A DNA stretch of 64,000 nucleotides, taken from an uncultured Clostridia bacterium. Its GTDB lineage: Bacteria; Bacillota; Clostridia; TANB77; CAG-508. The stretch lies in contig CAKOYB010000001.1 of NCBI GenBank assembly GCA_934130435.1, forward strand, positions 124,001 through 188,000. The letters are read 5' to 3'. Below, piece by piece: positions 26,554 to 35,145 of this stretch (the first letter of the stretch is position 1; each line of letters starts with the position of its first letter). The notes beneath the pieces are model-generated. The model had not been told where the DNA came from and made no database searches. It saw nothing but the letters and a program-made list of their open reading frames with translations. Both the position numbers and the translations under genes were made by a program.

Positions 26554-27999
26554 ATGTTAAGAGACGATTATGAAATGATTATTGGATTAGAAGTACATGC
26601 AGAGCTTTCTACAAAAACAAAAATATTTTGCTCATGTCCAAGTGAATTTGGTGGAGAACCAAACACACATGTGTGCCCTGTCTGTATGGCAATGCCAGGA
26701 AGTTTGCCAGTTTTAAATGAAAAAGTTGTTGAATATGCTGTTAAAGCAGGACTTGCAACTAATTGTTCAATAACTAAGGATAGTAAAAACGATAGAAAAA
26801 ATTATTTTTATCCAGACCTACCAAAATCTTACCAAATTTCTCAATATGATAAACCACTTTGTGAGAAAGGCTTTGTAGAAATAGAGACATCTAAAGGAAC
26901 AAAAAAAATAAGATTAGTTAGAATTCATATAGAAGAAGACGCAGGAAAATTAAATCATGATCCTTATGGTGGAGGAACATTAGTAGATTTAAATAGAGCA
27001 GGGGTTCCACTAATAGAAATTGTATCAGAGCCGGATTTTAGAAGTACAGAAGAGGTTGAGGCATATTTGAGAAAATTAAAATCAATTCTTGAATACATAG
27101 AAGTATCTGATTGCAAGATGCAAGAAGGTTCATTAAGAGCAGATGTTAATGTTTCTGTAAGAAAAAAAGGAGAAACAAAATTTGGTACAAGAACAGAAAC
27201 AAAAAATATGAATTCTTTTAGAAGTATAACTAGAGAGATTGAATATGAAGCAGAAAGACAAGCAGAAATCCTTGAAAGTGGAGGTAAAATTTTTCAAGAA
27301 ACTTTAAGATGGGATGATGTATCAGGAAAAACGTTTTCAATGAGAAATAAAGAAAATTCTGAAGACTATAGATATTTTCCAGAACCAGATTTAGTTGCTA
27401 TAAAATTATCTGATGAGTATATTGAAAATATAAGAAAAAATTTACCAGAAATGCCAGAAAGTAGAAAGAAAAGATACATAGAAGAATATAAACTAACAGA
27501 AAAAGAAGCAAACTTATTAACGGCATCTAAATATTTTTCAAATATGTTTGAAGAAACATCAAAACTATCTGCAAATGCAAAGGCTGTTGCTAATTGGATG
27601 CTATCAGATGTTTCAAGAATATTAAATGAAAAAGAAATAGAAGCAGATGACATACCATTTACAGCACAAGAATTTGCAGAACTTATAAAGCTAATTGATA
27701 ATGGAACTATTAGCACTGCTATAGCTAAAAAAGTATTAGAAGAAATGTTTGAAAGCGAGAATAAAAAGCCAGAAGAAATAATTAAAGAAAAAGGTTGGAT
27801 TCAAATCTCAGATGAAAATACCATAAAAGAAGTTGTAGTAAAGGTATTAGCCGATAATAATCAGTCTGTAATTGATTATAAAGCAGGAAAAGATAGAGCA
27901 TTGGGATTTTTAGTAGGACAAGCTATGAAAGCTACAAAAGGAAAAGCTAATCCACAAATGCTAAATAAAATGTTTATTGAAGAAATTAATAAAATGTAA
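26554..27999 (+). CDS. gatB: Asp-tRNA(Asn)/Glu-tRNA(Gln) amidotransferase subunit B
   Basis: The kinase/transferase subunit (481 aa). MIIGLEVHAELSTKTKIFC is the family start. The zinc ligands lie in CSC, CPVC and the following block, and RIHIEEDAGKLNHD plus DLNRAGVPLIEIVSEPD follow. The helical and YqeY-like tail ends with LGFLVGQAMKATKGKANPQ. ATG 26554 has GAAGGAGG upstream; a longer overlapping frame into gatA is not used. Confidence 0.97.
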   Translation: MLRDDYEMIIGLEVHAELSTKTKIFCSCPSEFGGEPNTHVCPVCMAMPGSLPVLNEKVVEYAVKAGLATNCSITKDSKNDRKNYFYPDLPKSYQISQYDKPLCEKGFVEIETSKGTKKIRLVRIHIEEDAGKLNHDPYGGGTLVDLNRAGVPLIEIVSEPDFRSTEEVEAYLRKLKSILEYIEVSDCKMQEGSLRADVNVSVRKKGETKFGTRTETKNMNSFRSITREIEYEAERQAEILESGGKIFQETLRWDDVSGKTFSMRNKENSEDYRYFPEPDLVAIKLSDEYIENIRKNLPEMPESRKKRYIEEYKLTEKEANLLTASKYFSNMFEETSKLSANAKAVANWMLSDVSRILNEKEIEADDIPFTAQEFAELIKLIDNGTISTAIAKKVLEEMFESENKKPEEIIKEKGWIQISDENTIKEVVVKVLADNNQSVIDYKAGKDRALGFLVGQAMKATKGKANPQMLNKMFIEEINKM

Positions 28000-28029
28000 A
28001 AGCAAATGACCTAAGCCATTTGCTTTTTT
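28000..28029. terminator. Bidirectional terminator between gatB and the small membrane gene
   Basis: Arms AAGCAAATG and CATTTGCTT around ACCTAAGC are followed by TTTT. The stop codon of the convergent gene (28011-28013) lies in the loop. Confidence 0.85.
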
Positions 28030-28262
28030 ATTGTATCAAATGCCAATCCACAAATAATAAAGTCTGCAAAAAACATTAATGAAATTTTAAAAACTGATGT
28101 TCCAACATAAAATAAAATAGGTAATTTAATTAGGGCTATGTAGGAAAATAGAATTAATGCAGAAATTATACAAACTACAAATGAAAATCTAAATCCATTT
28201 TTCATTATATGTAAAACTTTTTCATCTAAATTTTTAAATTTATTAATCAATTTAATTATCAT
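28011..28262 (-). CDS. Small multi-span membrane protein of unknown function
   Basis: An 83-residue product with two strongly hydrophobic helices (FSFVVCIISALILFSYIAL and VFKISLMFFADFIICGLAF) after a basic amphipathic start (KFKNLDEKVLHIMKNGFR). GGGGGTA lies before ATG 28262; a longer start at 28307 has no such site. It lies between gatB and rpsT. I do not recognise the family. Confidence 0.7.
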   Translation of the reverse strand: MIIKLINKFKNLDEKVLHIMKNGFRFSFVVCIISALILFSYIALIKLPILFYVGTSVFKISLMFFADFIICGLAFDTIKKQMA

Positions 28263-28344
28263 TAGAATACCCCCAATACATGAGCTCTCTAATAATAATG
28301 ATATCATGATTTTTAAACGAAAACAAATGTAATTTTTGCCAAAA

Positions 28345-28372
28345 AAATAAGATTTCTTTTGAAATCTTATTT
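28345..28372 (-). terminator. Terminator of rpsT
   Basis: Arms AAATAAGATTTC and GAAATCTTATTT. Read on the minus strand the stem ends in a T-tract. The rpsT stop codon (28369-28367) is inside the stem. Confidence 0.85.
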
Positions 28373-28630
28373 CATACTATTTAATTTCTTTGCTAATCTA
28401 GATTTTTTTCTTGCTGCAGTATTCTTTACAAGTACACCCTTTGTGCAAGCTCCATCTATTTTTTTTGTAGCTTCTGAGAATAAAGTTGTAGCTTTTTCTT
28501 TATTACCTTCAGAAACAGCTTCTTCAAATTTTTTAACAGCTGTTTTATATCCAGTTTTTATCATATTATTTCTTGCAGTTTTCTTTTCTATAATACCAAC
28601 TCTTTTTATAGCTGACTTAATATTTGGCAT
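28367..28630 (-). CDS. rpsT: Small-subunit ribosomal protein bS20
   Basis: An 87-aa basic protein beginning [13 protein letters not shown] and containing [19 protein letters not shown] and [21 protein letters not shown], the conserved bS20 ending that lies on 16S rRNA helix 44. GAGGAGG precedes the start. Confidence 0.97.
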   Translation of the reverse strand: MPNIKSAIKRVGIIEKKTARNNMIKTGYKTAVKKFEEAVSEGNKEKATTLFSEATKKIDGACTKGVLVKNTAARKKSRLAKKLNSMK

Positions 28631-28773
28631 TTAAAACACCTCCTCTTGATAATACTAAACAATAACATAAATATTTTAGCATATAAAATACAAAATAGCA
28701 AGAAAAAAAGCACATAAAAGTTAAAAATTAGTAAAAACTAAATAGAATCTAATAAAAATGGTGTGATGAGTAA

Positions 28774-29121
28774 ATGAAAAAAAAGCTATTTATTGGTTTC
28801 TTTGCGGGAATAGTAAGTGGACTATTTGCAACCGGAGGAGGAATGATACTTGTTCCGGCTTTTATATATTTATTAAACATGGATGAAGTAAAGGCAAGAG
28901 CAACATCTGTTATTTGCATTTTACCAATGGTAATAACTAGTGGAATATTCTATTATAAGAATAAGTTTATAGACTGGAAGTTAGGAATAATATGTGCCAT
29001 TGGAGGAATCTTTGGAGGAGTTTTTGGAGCTAAATTGTTAAATAAATTACCAGAAATTTACCTGAAAATTTCATTTACACTTTTTTTAATATATGCATCT
29101 TACAAAATGATTATTGGATAA
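28774..29121 (+). CDS. Half-size TSUP (DUF81) permease, first copy
   Basis: A 115-aa membrane protein with four helices and the TSUP start GFFAGIVSGLFATGGGMILVPAF. TSUP proteins export sulfite, sulfoacetate or similar anions. Full-length members have two such halves, and here each half is a separate gene. No strong ribosome binding site precedes ATG 28774 (GGTGTGATGAGTAA). The next gene is the matching second half, 13 bp on. Confidence 0.88.
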   Translation: MKKKLFIGFFAGIVSGLFATGGGMILVPAFIYLLNMDEVKARATSVICILPMVITSGIFYYKNKFIDWKLGIICAIGGIFGGVFGAKLLNKLPEIYLKISFTLFLIYASYKMIIG

Positions 29122-29134
29122 TATTGGGGGATAT

Positions 29135-29503
29135 ATGGGAGAAGCGCTGATAGGTTTTGTTTCTGGAATTGTAAGTGGAATAGGAATGGGCGGAGGAACA
29201 ATTTTAATTTTATGCTTGTCTGTTTTCTTAAATGTAGAACAACATATTGCACAAGGAGCAAATATAATATTTTTTATTCCTACTTCAATTGCAGCAATTA
29301 TAATAAATATAAAAAAGAAGAAAATTGATTTAAAACTAACTTGGATTATTAGTATAGCTGGGATAATAGGTGCAATAATTGGTTCGATTTTAGCTAAAAA
29401 TATTGAAGTAAAATTATTAAAAAAATTATTTGGCATTTTTTTGACAATAATTTCAATTCATGAAATATATGTAATTTTTAAAAAGTATAAAAAGAAAAAA
29501 TAG
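29135..29503 (+). CDS. Half-size TSUP (DUF81) permease, second copy
   Basis: The partner of the previous gene: GFVSGIVSGIGMGGGTILIL at the start, four helices and a basic tail (KKYKKKK). It is 122 aa from ATG 29135, which GGGGG precedes. The two halves are probably assembled as a heterodimer in the membrane. The substrate is not known. Confidence 0.88.
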   Translation: MGEALIGFVSGIVSGIGMGGGTILILCLSVFLNVEQHIAQGANIIFFIPTSIAAIIINIKKKKIDLKLTWIISIAGIIGAIIGSILAKNIEVKLLKKLFGIFLTIISIHEIYVIFKKYKKKK

Positions 29504-29563
29504 AATAATAATATATAAAGAAAAATAAATTAAGGAAAATAAAAAATATGATAGGAGGAGAAA

Positions 29564-29701
29564 ATGAAATTTACAAAAGGCTTGATTTTAGGTGGAATAT
29601 TAACAGCTAGTGCAATGCTAATGTATAATGAAGGAAAAATTAATAATAAAAGTATTATGAAAACAGGTAAAAAAATAATGAAAAAAGTTGGAATAATATA
29701 A
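29564..29701 (+). CDS. 45-residue membrane-associated small protein
   Basis: ATG 29564 has AGGAGG five bases upstream, the strongest such signal in the area. The product begins MKFTKGLILGGILTASAML, a glycine-rich helix as in YtxH-like small proteins, followed by a basic tail (KTGKKIMKKVGII). The stop overlaps the left arm of the terminator. Function unknown. Confidence 0.7.
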   Translation: MKFTKGLILGGILTASAMLMYNEGKINNKSIMKTGKKIMKKVGII

Positions 29702-29726
29702 GGCAGAAAAAAATCTGCCTTATATT
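29700..29726. terminator. Bidirectional terminator
   Basis: Arms AAGGCAGA and TCTGCCTT around A6 serve the small gene on the plus strand and the Cys-rich gene on the minus strand. Confidence 0.88.
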
Positions 29727-30171
29727 ATTTTATACATTTATTTGGTTTACAATCAGCAGGTGGTAAAAAATCGTCTTTTCCAACAAAGCAATCACAATTT
29801 TTCATACTAACACCTTTTAGGCATTTTCCCTCACGATGACATTTTGAACAAACTTTAATGTGTTTAACTTTACTTGCCCAAATTTGAACTTCATATTTTC
29901 TATCAGTACAAAGAGGTCCAAATACAAATTCACCATCTTTATCTGTGAAAGTATGAGAAACTGGTTTTCTTTCTTCTTTTCCACATTCAAAATCTATTTC
30001 AATTAACTTTACGACAGCATCTATAACTGGCTCTTTATGACAATCTCTTACAACACCATATAATACCCCACGATTGTCTTCTGGTAATACAATTTCTAAG
30101 TCAAATTGTTTTCCTGTTGCAACATGACCATCAACATCAACTACTGGGCAACATTTATTTTCGAAATCCAT
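29725..30171 (-). CDS. Cysteine-rich protein with a carboxypeptidase-regulatory-like (Ig-type) domain
   Basis: The 148-aa product has a central CarboxypepD_reg-type beta sandwich: GVLYGVVRDCHKEPVIDAVVKLIEID, then TFTDKDGEFVFGPL and the KYEVQIWASK strand. It is flanked by cysteines at both ends (NKCCPVVD; CSKCHREGKC, MKNCDCF, DCKPNKC). There is no signal peptide. Cys-rich soluble proteins of this sort in sporeformers are often spore coat components, which is inference here. ATG 30171 has GAGAGG upstream. Confidence 0.75.
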   Translation of the reverse strand: MDFENKCCPVVDVDGHVATGKQFDLEIVLPEDNRGVLYGVVRDCHKEPVIDAVVKLIEIDFECGKEERKPVSHTFTDKDGEFVFGPLCTDRKYEVQIWASKVKHIKVCSKCHREGKCLKGVSMKNCDCFVGKDDFLPPADCKPNKCIK

Positions 30172-30192
30172 AGTTAACATCCTCTCTTACAT

Positions 30193-30216
30193 ATATTAAG
30201 CACATGTGCTTAATAT
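30193..30216. promoter_or_regulatory. 24-bp perfect palindrome upstream of the Cys-rich gene
   Basis: ATATTAAGCACATGTGCTTAATAT-type symmetry with no loop, ~25 bp upstream of the minus-strand start. It could be an operator for a dimeric repressor. Confidence 0.5.
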
Positions 30217-30340
30217 AATATATGAATAAAAATAATATTTCGACATAATATTGAAAAAAAAAAGTAAATATGATATAACTTATTAAACAAAAATTAATTA
30301 TTACATTTTGTAAAATATTTAAAAAGAAAAGAGAATGCAT

Positions 30341-30454
30341 ATGGCTAAGAAGAAAGTTGATAAAATGAAAATTGTTTCTGCAATAATAGGCGGGATACTT
30401 GCAATAATGATGATAATTGGTGTCGCAGCAACACTTATTTATTATGTTATTTAA
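30341..30454 (+). CDS. 37-residue single-helix protein (DUF4044-like)
   Basis: MAKKKVDKMKIVSAIIGGIL then a hydrophobic run ending IYYVI. A lysine-rich start plus one helix matches the DUF4044-type mini-proteins found next to cell-envelope genes. It ends 20 bp before cdaA, and a GGAGG for cdaA lies in the gap. Too short for automatic callers; the reading frame and its position support it. Confidence 0.6.
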   Translation: MAKKKVDKMKIVSAIIGGILAIMMIIGVAATLIYYVI

Positions 30455-30474
30455 TAATTTGGAGGAAAACTAAT

Positions 30475-31368
30475 ATGAGTAATCCAATGATAGATATGCA
30501 GAATTTTTTTGACATGATAATAAATAATTACATAAAAAATCCATGGAGTCTTATAACATTAATATTTGATATTCTAATAGTTATTTTTCTTGTTGTAAAG
30601 GTTGTAAGCATAATAAAAGGTTCAAGAGCAATGCAACTGGTAAAGGGAATAATATTTTTACTTGTAATTACGGGACTTAGTTCTGTTTTAAAACTTCATA
30701 TACTAAATTATATACTAACTACAATAATGACATATGGAGTTATATTGCTAATAATTTTATTTCAACCAGAATTAAGAAGAGCTCTAGAACAGTTAGGATC
30801 TACAAATAAACTTACAAAATACTTTGGATTAGACAAAGATATTATAGCAAAAACAAAGGAAGATATATATAAAATAGTAATTGCAGCTGTTGAGCTTTCA
30901 AAAAAGAAAACAGGAGCATTAATTGTAATAGAAAGAGATATTAAATTAAAAGATATTATTGCTACAGGTGTTAGCATTGGGGCAGAAGTATCTCCACAAC
31001 TATTAGTAAATATATTTACTCCAAACACACCATTACATGATGGAGCAGTAATAATTAGCAATAACAGACTTGCTGCTGCAGCTTGTGTACTTCCATTAGC
31101 AAGTGATTCAGACATTGCAAAAGAACTTGGAACAAGGCACAGAGCAGCAATAGGAATGAGCAAAGAATCGGATGCTTTAATAGTTGTTGTTTCCGAAGAA
31201 ACTGGAAGAATATCAATAGCAAAAGATGGAACATTAATAGCAGATTTAAAGGAAGAAACACTAAAAAGAATTTTAATAAGTAATATTATTACAAAAAGAT
31301 TTAAACAATCAGAAGACAAAATAAATGTAAAAAAATTTAAAATTTTTAAAAAAGAAAATAAAAATTAA
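30475..31368 (+). CDS. cdaA: Diadenylate cyclase CdaA
   Basis: Membrane enzyme that makes cyclic di-AMP from two ATP. Three N-terminal helices (to ~residue 90) are followed by QPELRRALEQLG and the DAC domain with the DGA motif in TPLHDGAVII and the RHR motif in GTRHRAAIGMS. It has 297 aa. In most Firmicutes cdaR (YbbR-domain regulator) and glmM follow; here truA follows and no YbbR-domain gene is visible. Confidence 0.96.
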   Translation: MSNPMIDMQNFFDMIINNYIKNPWSLITLIFDILIVIFLVVKVVSIIKGSRAMQLVKGIIFLLVITGLSSVLKLHILNYILTTIMTYGVILLIILFQPELRRALEQLGSTNKLTKYFGLDKDIIAKTKEDIYKIVIAAVELSKKKTGALIVIERDIKLKDIIATGVSIGAEVSPQLLVNIFTPNTPLHDGAVIISNNRLAAAACVLPLASDSDIAKELGTRHRAAIGMSKESDALIVVVSEETGRISIAKDGTLIADLKEETLKRILISNIITKRFKQSEDKINVKKFKIFKKENKN

Positions 31369-31422
31369 AAGCGATAATAGGTAGTATAGAAATATATTAC
31401 CTATTATCTAGTAAAGGGAAAG

Positions 31423-32160
31423 ATGAGAAATATAAAATTAACAATAGAATATGATGGAAAAGACTTTAATGGATGGCAAAAACAACCTAATAAATTAAAT
31501 ATACAAGGAGAAATAGAAAGGGCAATATATGATATTACAGGACAGGAAAGTGAACTAATTGCATCTGGAAGAACAGATGCTGGTGTACATGCTCTTGCAC
31601 AGGTTGCAAACTTTAAAACTGATAGCCAAATTCCTGTTTTAAAAATACCAATTGCTTTAAATACAAAACTAAAAAGAAGTATAAGAATCATCAATGCAGA
31701 AGAAGTTGACGAAAGATTTCATAGTAGATACAATTGCAAAAAGAAAACATATAGATATGTAATAAATAACTCATCAAACGGAACTGCTATATATAGAAAC
31801 TTAGAATATAATTTTTCTGGAAATTTAGATATCTCCAAAATGCAAAAAGCAATAAAGTATTTTGAAGGAAAGCATGATTTTAAAGCATTTAAAGCGAGTG
31901 GAACTAGTTCAAAAAGCTCAATTAGAGAAATCTTTTTAGGAGAAGTAAAAAAAGAAAATGATAGAATTATAATAGAATTAACTGGAAGTGGATTTTTATA
32001 TAACATGGTTAGAATAATATCTGGAACATTACTTGAAGTTGGAACAGGAAAAATTGATCCGGACAGCATACCAGACATTATAAAATCAAAAGACAGAACA
32101 AAAGCTGGAAAAACACTTTCACCTAATGGATTATATTTAGTTAAGGTAGAATATGAATAA
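31423..32160 (+). CDS. truA: tRNA pseudouridine synthase A
   Basis: Isomerises U38-U40 in the anticodon arm. The active-site aspartate is in SGRTDAGVHALAQVANF (~residue 52). FHSRYNCKKKTYRY, FKAFKASGT and GSGFLYNMVRIISGTLLEVG are further family blocks. The 245-aa length is normal. A hairpin-like ATAATAGGTA / TACCTATTAT pair lies in the 54-bp gap before it. Confidence 0.96.
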   Translation: MRNIKLTIEYDGKDFNGWQKQPNKLNIQGEIERAIYDITGQESELIASGRTDAGVHALAQVANFKTDSQIPVLKIPIALNTKLKRSIRIINAEEVDERFHSRYNCKKKTYRYVINNSSNGTAIYRNLEYNFSGNLDISKMQKAIKYFEGKHDFKAFKASGTSSKSSIREIFLGEVKKENDRIIIELTGSGFLYNMVRIISGTLLEVGTGKIDPDSIPDIIKSKDRTKAGKTLSPNGLYLVKVEYE

Positions 32161-32322
32161 ATTAACATCCGCTGACAAATGACGTTAATGGGTGTCAATG
32201 TCAATGGAGACGTGGCATTTTGACAATAGCAATTAGCTTTTTATAAAAAATGATTAACTTGTACCAGAAAAATAGAAAAATAATATCAAAATATTGATTT
32301 TAATGTAGAAAAATATTATAAT

Positions 32323-32356
32323 AATTAAGACAGTTTTTTACTGTCTTAATTTTTGT
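32323..32356 (+). terminator. Terminator in the truA-downstream gap
   Basis: Perfect 12-bp arms AATTAAGACAGT and ACTGTCTTAATT with a T-rich loop, followed by TTT. The rest of the 32161-32374 gap includes a GC-richer stretch around 32165-32225 with GTCAATGTCAATGGAGACG. I recognise nothing in it. Confidence 0.85.
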
Positions 32357-32374
32357 AATGTAAGGATGTTGAAT

Positions 32375-33421
32375 GTGAAAGATAAAGAGAACAAAAGAAA
32401 TAAAATGAAAACATGGAAGAAGATTGTGATAGTGCTTTTAAGCCTTGAAATAGTTGGTATGTCAACAGTATTATTCTTACTATATGGACCATACTCTGGA
32501 TTTAGAAACTGGCTTATTACAACAGCTATGACTACTTTAAATCATCAATATTTTGCTACTTGGTTTTATGATGATGAAACAATTGAACATGTATTAGATA
32601 ACAACGCAGTAATTGAGACTGGAGAATCAACTAATACAGAAGAAGTAGAATTAGTAGCAGTTATAGATAATCAAACATATGAAAATGAGTATGAAGAAGC
32701 AATATTAAAAAAAGACGAAGGCAATGAGTTATATAAAGTAATAGATATAAAAGGTAAAGGATACACAGGTCATTTGGTAGCAGTTTATGATCCTTCTAAA
32801 ATTTCTGTATGTACAACAAAATATTTAGGAAATAAAGGTCAATATTTAGTTGATATGGCAAAAGATAATAATGCAGTTGTTGCTATAAATGGTGGTGGCT
32901 TTTATGATCCAAACTACAACAGTTTAGGAGGAACTCCACAAGGAACTGTTATAAAAAATGGAAAGTTAATAACAAACAGAAAATACACAAAATCTGGTGG
33001 AATAATTGGATTTACAAATGAAAATAAGTTTATTCTTGGAAAAATGACAGCTAAAGAAGCATTAGCTAAAGGAATTAGAGATGCAGTAACATTTGGACCA
33101 TTCCTAATAGTAAATGGAAAACCATCATTTATTAAAGGAAATGGCGGTTGGGGAACAGCACCAAGAACAGCTATAGGACAAAGAAAAGATGGAATAGTAT
33201 TAATGTTAGTTATAGACGGTAGAATGATAGGAAGACCAGGTGCAGATATGGTAGATTTAACAGAAATTATGCAAAAATATGGAGCATATAATGCCGCAAA
33301 TCTAGACGGAGGAACTTCTTGTGGACTAGTTGTAAATGGAAAATTAATAAATGACCCAGTAAATGGAAATGGAAAGCATAAAACAAGAATGATAGCAACT
33401 GGATTTATTGTAAAAGAGTAG
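32375..33421 (+). CDS. Membrane-anchored phosphodiester glycosidase (NAGPA domain)
   Basis: One N-terminal helix (~residues 15-35) anchors a large extracellular domain. From ~130 it is a phosphodiester glycosidase/NAGPA domain: AVVAINGGGFYDPN, GGTPQGTVIKNGK, VTFGPFLIVNGK, APRTAIGQRKDG and AANLDGGTSCGLVVNGK. Bacterial members act on cell-surface glycan phosphodiesters. GTG 32375 fits the AAGGA site; ATG 32366 is three codons upstream and too close to it. Length is 348 aa from the GTG. Confidence 0.9.
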   Translation: MKDKENKRNKMKTWKKIVIVLLSLEIVGMSTVLFLLYGPYSGFRNWLITTAMTTLNHQYFATWFYDDETIEHVLDNNAVIETGESTNTEEVELVAVIDNQTYENEYEEAILKKDEGNELYKVIDIKGKGYTGHLVAVYDPSKISVCTTKYLGNKGQYLVDMAKDNNAVVAINGGGFYDPNYNSLGGTPQGTVIKNGKLITNRKYTKSGGIIGFTNENKFILGKMTAKEALAKGIRDAVTFGPFLIVNGKPSFIKGNGGWGTAPRTAIGQRKDGIVLMLVIDGRMIGRPGADMVDLTEIMQKYGAYNAANLDGGTSCGLVVNGKLINDPVNGNGKHKTRMIATGFIVKE

Positions 33422-33466
33422 TTTAAATAATTGGATATATATGAGTAATAAACAAACAAAAAAATA

Positions 33467-33496
33467 TTGACAAGTATGTACAAGTTAGAGTATAAT
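33467..33496 (+). promoter_or_regulatory. Promoter of rpsU
   Basis: TTGACA at 33467-33472, 18 bp, TATAAT at 33491-33496. Confidence 0.88.
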
Positions 33497-33555
33497 TAGT
33501 TACATAAGGAAAATAATCCCACATACTGTGCTTAATACCGGAAGGAGGGGAATAA

Positions 33556-33726
33556 ATGTCAGAAATTAAAGTTAAAGATGGAAATATAGAAGATGCCATA
33601 AAGAGATTTAAAAGACAATGTGCTCGTAACGGAACAATTCAAGAAGTTCGTAAAAGAGAACATTACGAAAAACCTAGCGTTAAAAGAAAGAAAAAATCAG
33701 AGGCAGCTAGGAAAAGAAAGTTTTAA
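33556..33726 (+). CDS. rpsU: Small-subunit ribosomal protein bS21
   Basis: A 56-aa protein, [20 protein letters not shown], with the conserved [18 protein letters not shown] and a basic end. GGAGGGG precedes the ATG. Its arginines include two CGT codons, so CGT is read normally. Confidence 0.96.
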   Translation: MSEIKVKDGNIEDAIKRFKRQCARNGTIQEVRKREHYEKPSVKRKKKSEAARKRKF

Positions 33727-33737
33727 AGCTATTTATT

Positions 33738-33765
33738 AAGGTTGCGATTTTGCAACCTTTTTTTC
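33738..33765 (+). terminator. Terminator of rpsU
   Basis: Arms AAGGTTGC and GCAACCTT around GATTTT, followed by seven T in all. Confidence 0.92.
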
Positions 33766-33840
33766 GTGAATTTAATAGGACAAATGAATAATCATTAACG
33801 AATAGAGAATAATAAAATATAATTATTTTAGGAGGTTGCT

Positions 33841-35112
33841 GTGAATAATATTGATATAAAAATTAAAGATGGAATAACACTACACATAATAAAAACAAAC
33901 AAGTTTAAAACGAATCTATTGTCTGTTTTTTTAACAACTCCATTATCAAGTAAAAATGTAACTAAAAATGCATTAATACCTGCAGTATTGAGAAGAGGCA
34001 GCAAGAATATGGAAACACAGGAAAAAATAAGTAGAACATTAGAAGAAATGTATGGAGCATCTTTTGATTGTGGTATAGATAAAATAGGTGATGACCAGAT
34101 ATTAAAGTTTTATTTGGAGACTATTAATAATAATTTTTTACCAGATGATGAGGATAATCTTGAAAAAGCAGTTAGAATTTTACTTGAAATTGTATTTAAT
34201 CCATATACTCAAAATGGTATATTTTTACCTGAATACGTAGAAAGCGAAAAAGATAATTTAAAACAAATAATAGAGGGAAAAAATGATTCAAAAGCATTAT
34301 ATGCATACGAAAGATGTATAGAGGAAATGTATAAGGATAAACCTTTTGGTTTATATAAATATGGAACAACTAAAGACCTAGAAACAATAAACAATGAAAA
34401 TTTATATGAAAGCTATTTAAATTTACTAAAGGACTGCAAAATTGATATTTTTATATCAGGGGATATTGATGAAGAAATTAAAGAAAAGATAATTAATGAT
34501 GATAATATAAAAAGAATTTCTGAAAGAACACCAAGATATATTATTAACAATTTGCAAGTAAGAGAAAAAGAAGAAAAACAAGAGCAATTAATAGAAGAGA
34601 AGATGAACATTGCACAAGGAAAATTAGTTATAGGAATGGATATATTAAACGAAAATGAAGAAGATAAATATAAAGCACTTGTATACAATACAATACTTGG
34701 GGGAATGCCATCATCAAAGATGTTTCAAAATGTAAGAGAGAAGAATTCACTGGCATATACAGCTTCATCAACATTTTTAAGACAAAAAGGAAACATTTTT
34801 ATAAAATGTGGAATAGAGTCACAAAATTTCGAAAAAGCTTTAAAAATAATAAGGGAACAGATAGTGGATATGACAAATGGTGAGTTTTCAAATGAAATTA
34901 TTGATGAGGCTAAGAAAAATATTATTTCAACAATAAGAGCTATACCAGAAGAACAAGATACAGAGTTAGTTTATTATTTTTCACAGGAATTATCTGGATA
35001 CAAAATATCATATGAAGAGTATATTTTATATATTCAAAATGTTAATAAAGCAGATATTATAGATGTTGCTAAAAAAATGCAAATTAATACAATTTATTTC
35101 TTAACAAAATAA
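33841..35112 (+). CDS. ymfF: M16 peptidase-like protein YmfF (EF-P modification-associated)
   Basis: A 423-aa insulinase-family protein that has lost the HxxEH zinc site: the matching region reads ALIPAVLRRGSKNMETQ. The C-terminal half has NTILGGMPSSKMFQNVREKNSLAYTASS, the family's RxxY substrate-binding block. In Bacillus the ymfF-ymfH pair is needed for 5-aminopentanol modification of elongation factor P. It starts with GTG 33841 after AGGAGG, and ymfH follows. Confidence 0.9.
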   Translation: MNNIDIKIKDGITLHIIKTNKFKTNLLSVFLTTPLSSKNVTKNALIPAVLRRGSKNMETQEKISRTLEEMYGASFDCGIDKIGDDQILKFYLETINNNFLPDDEDNLEKAVRILLEIVFNPYTQNGIFLPEYVESEKDNLKQIIEGKNDSKALYAYERCIEEMYKDKPFGLYKYGTTKDLETINNENLYESYLNLLKDCKIDIFISGDIDEEIKEKIINDDNIKRISERTPRYIINNLQVREKEEKQEQLIEEKMNIAQGKLVIGMDILNENEEDKYKALVYNTILGGMPSSKMFQNVREKNSLAYTASSTFLRQKGNIFIKCGIESQNFEKALKIIREQIVDMTNGEFSNEIIDEAKKNIISTIRAIPEEQDTELVYYFSQELSGYKISYEEYILYIQNVNKADIIDVAKKMQINTIYFLTK

Positions 35113-35145
35113 AGAGAAAACAAAAAAATGAAAGGAAATGAAATT

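Noticed and set aside
32161..32322. A structured RNA in the GC-richer stretch after truA
   Set aside because: No consistent stems or known core motif could be drawn by eye.
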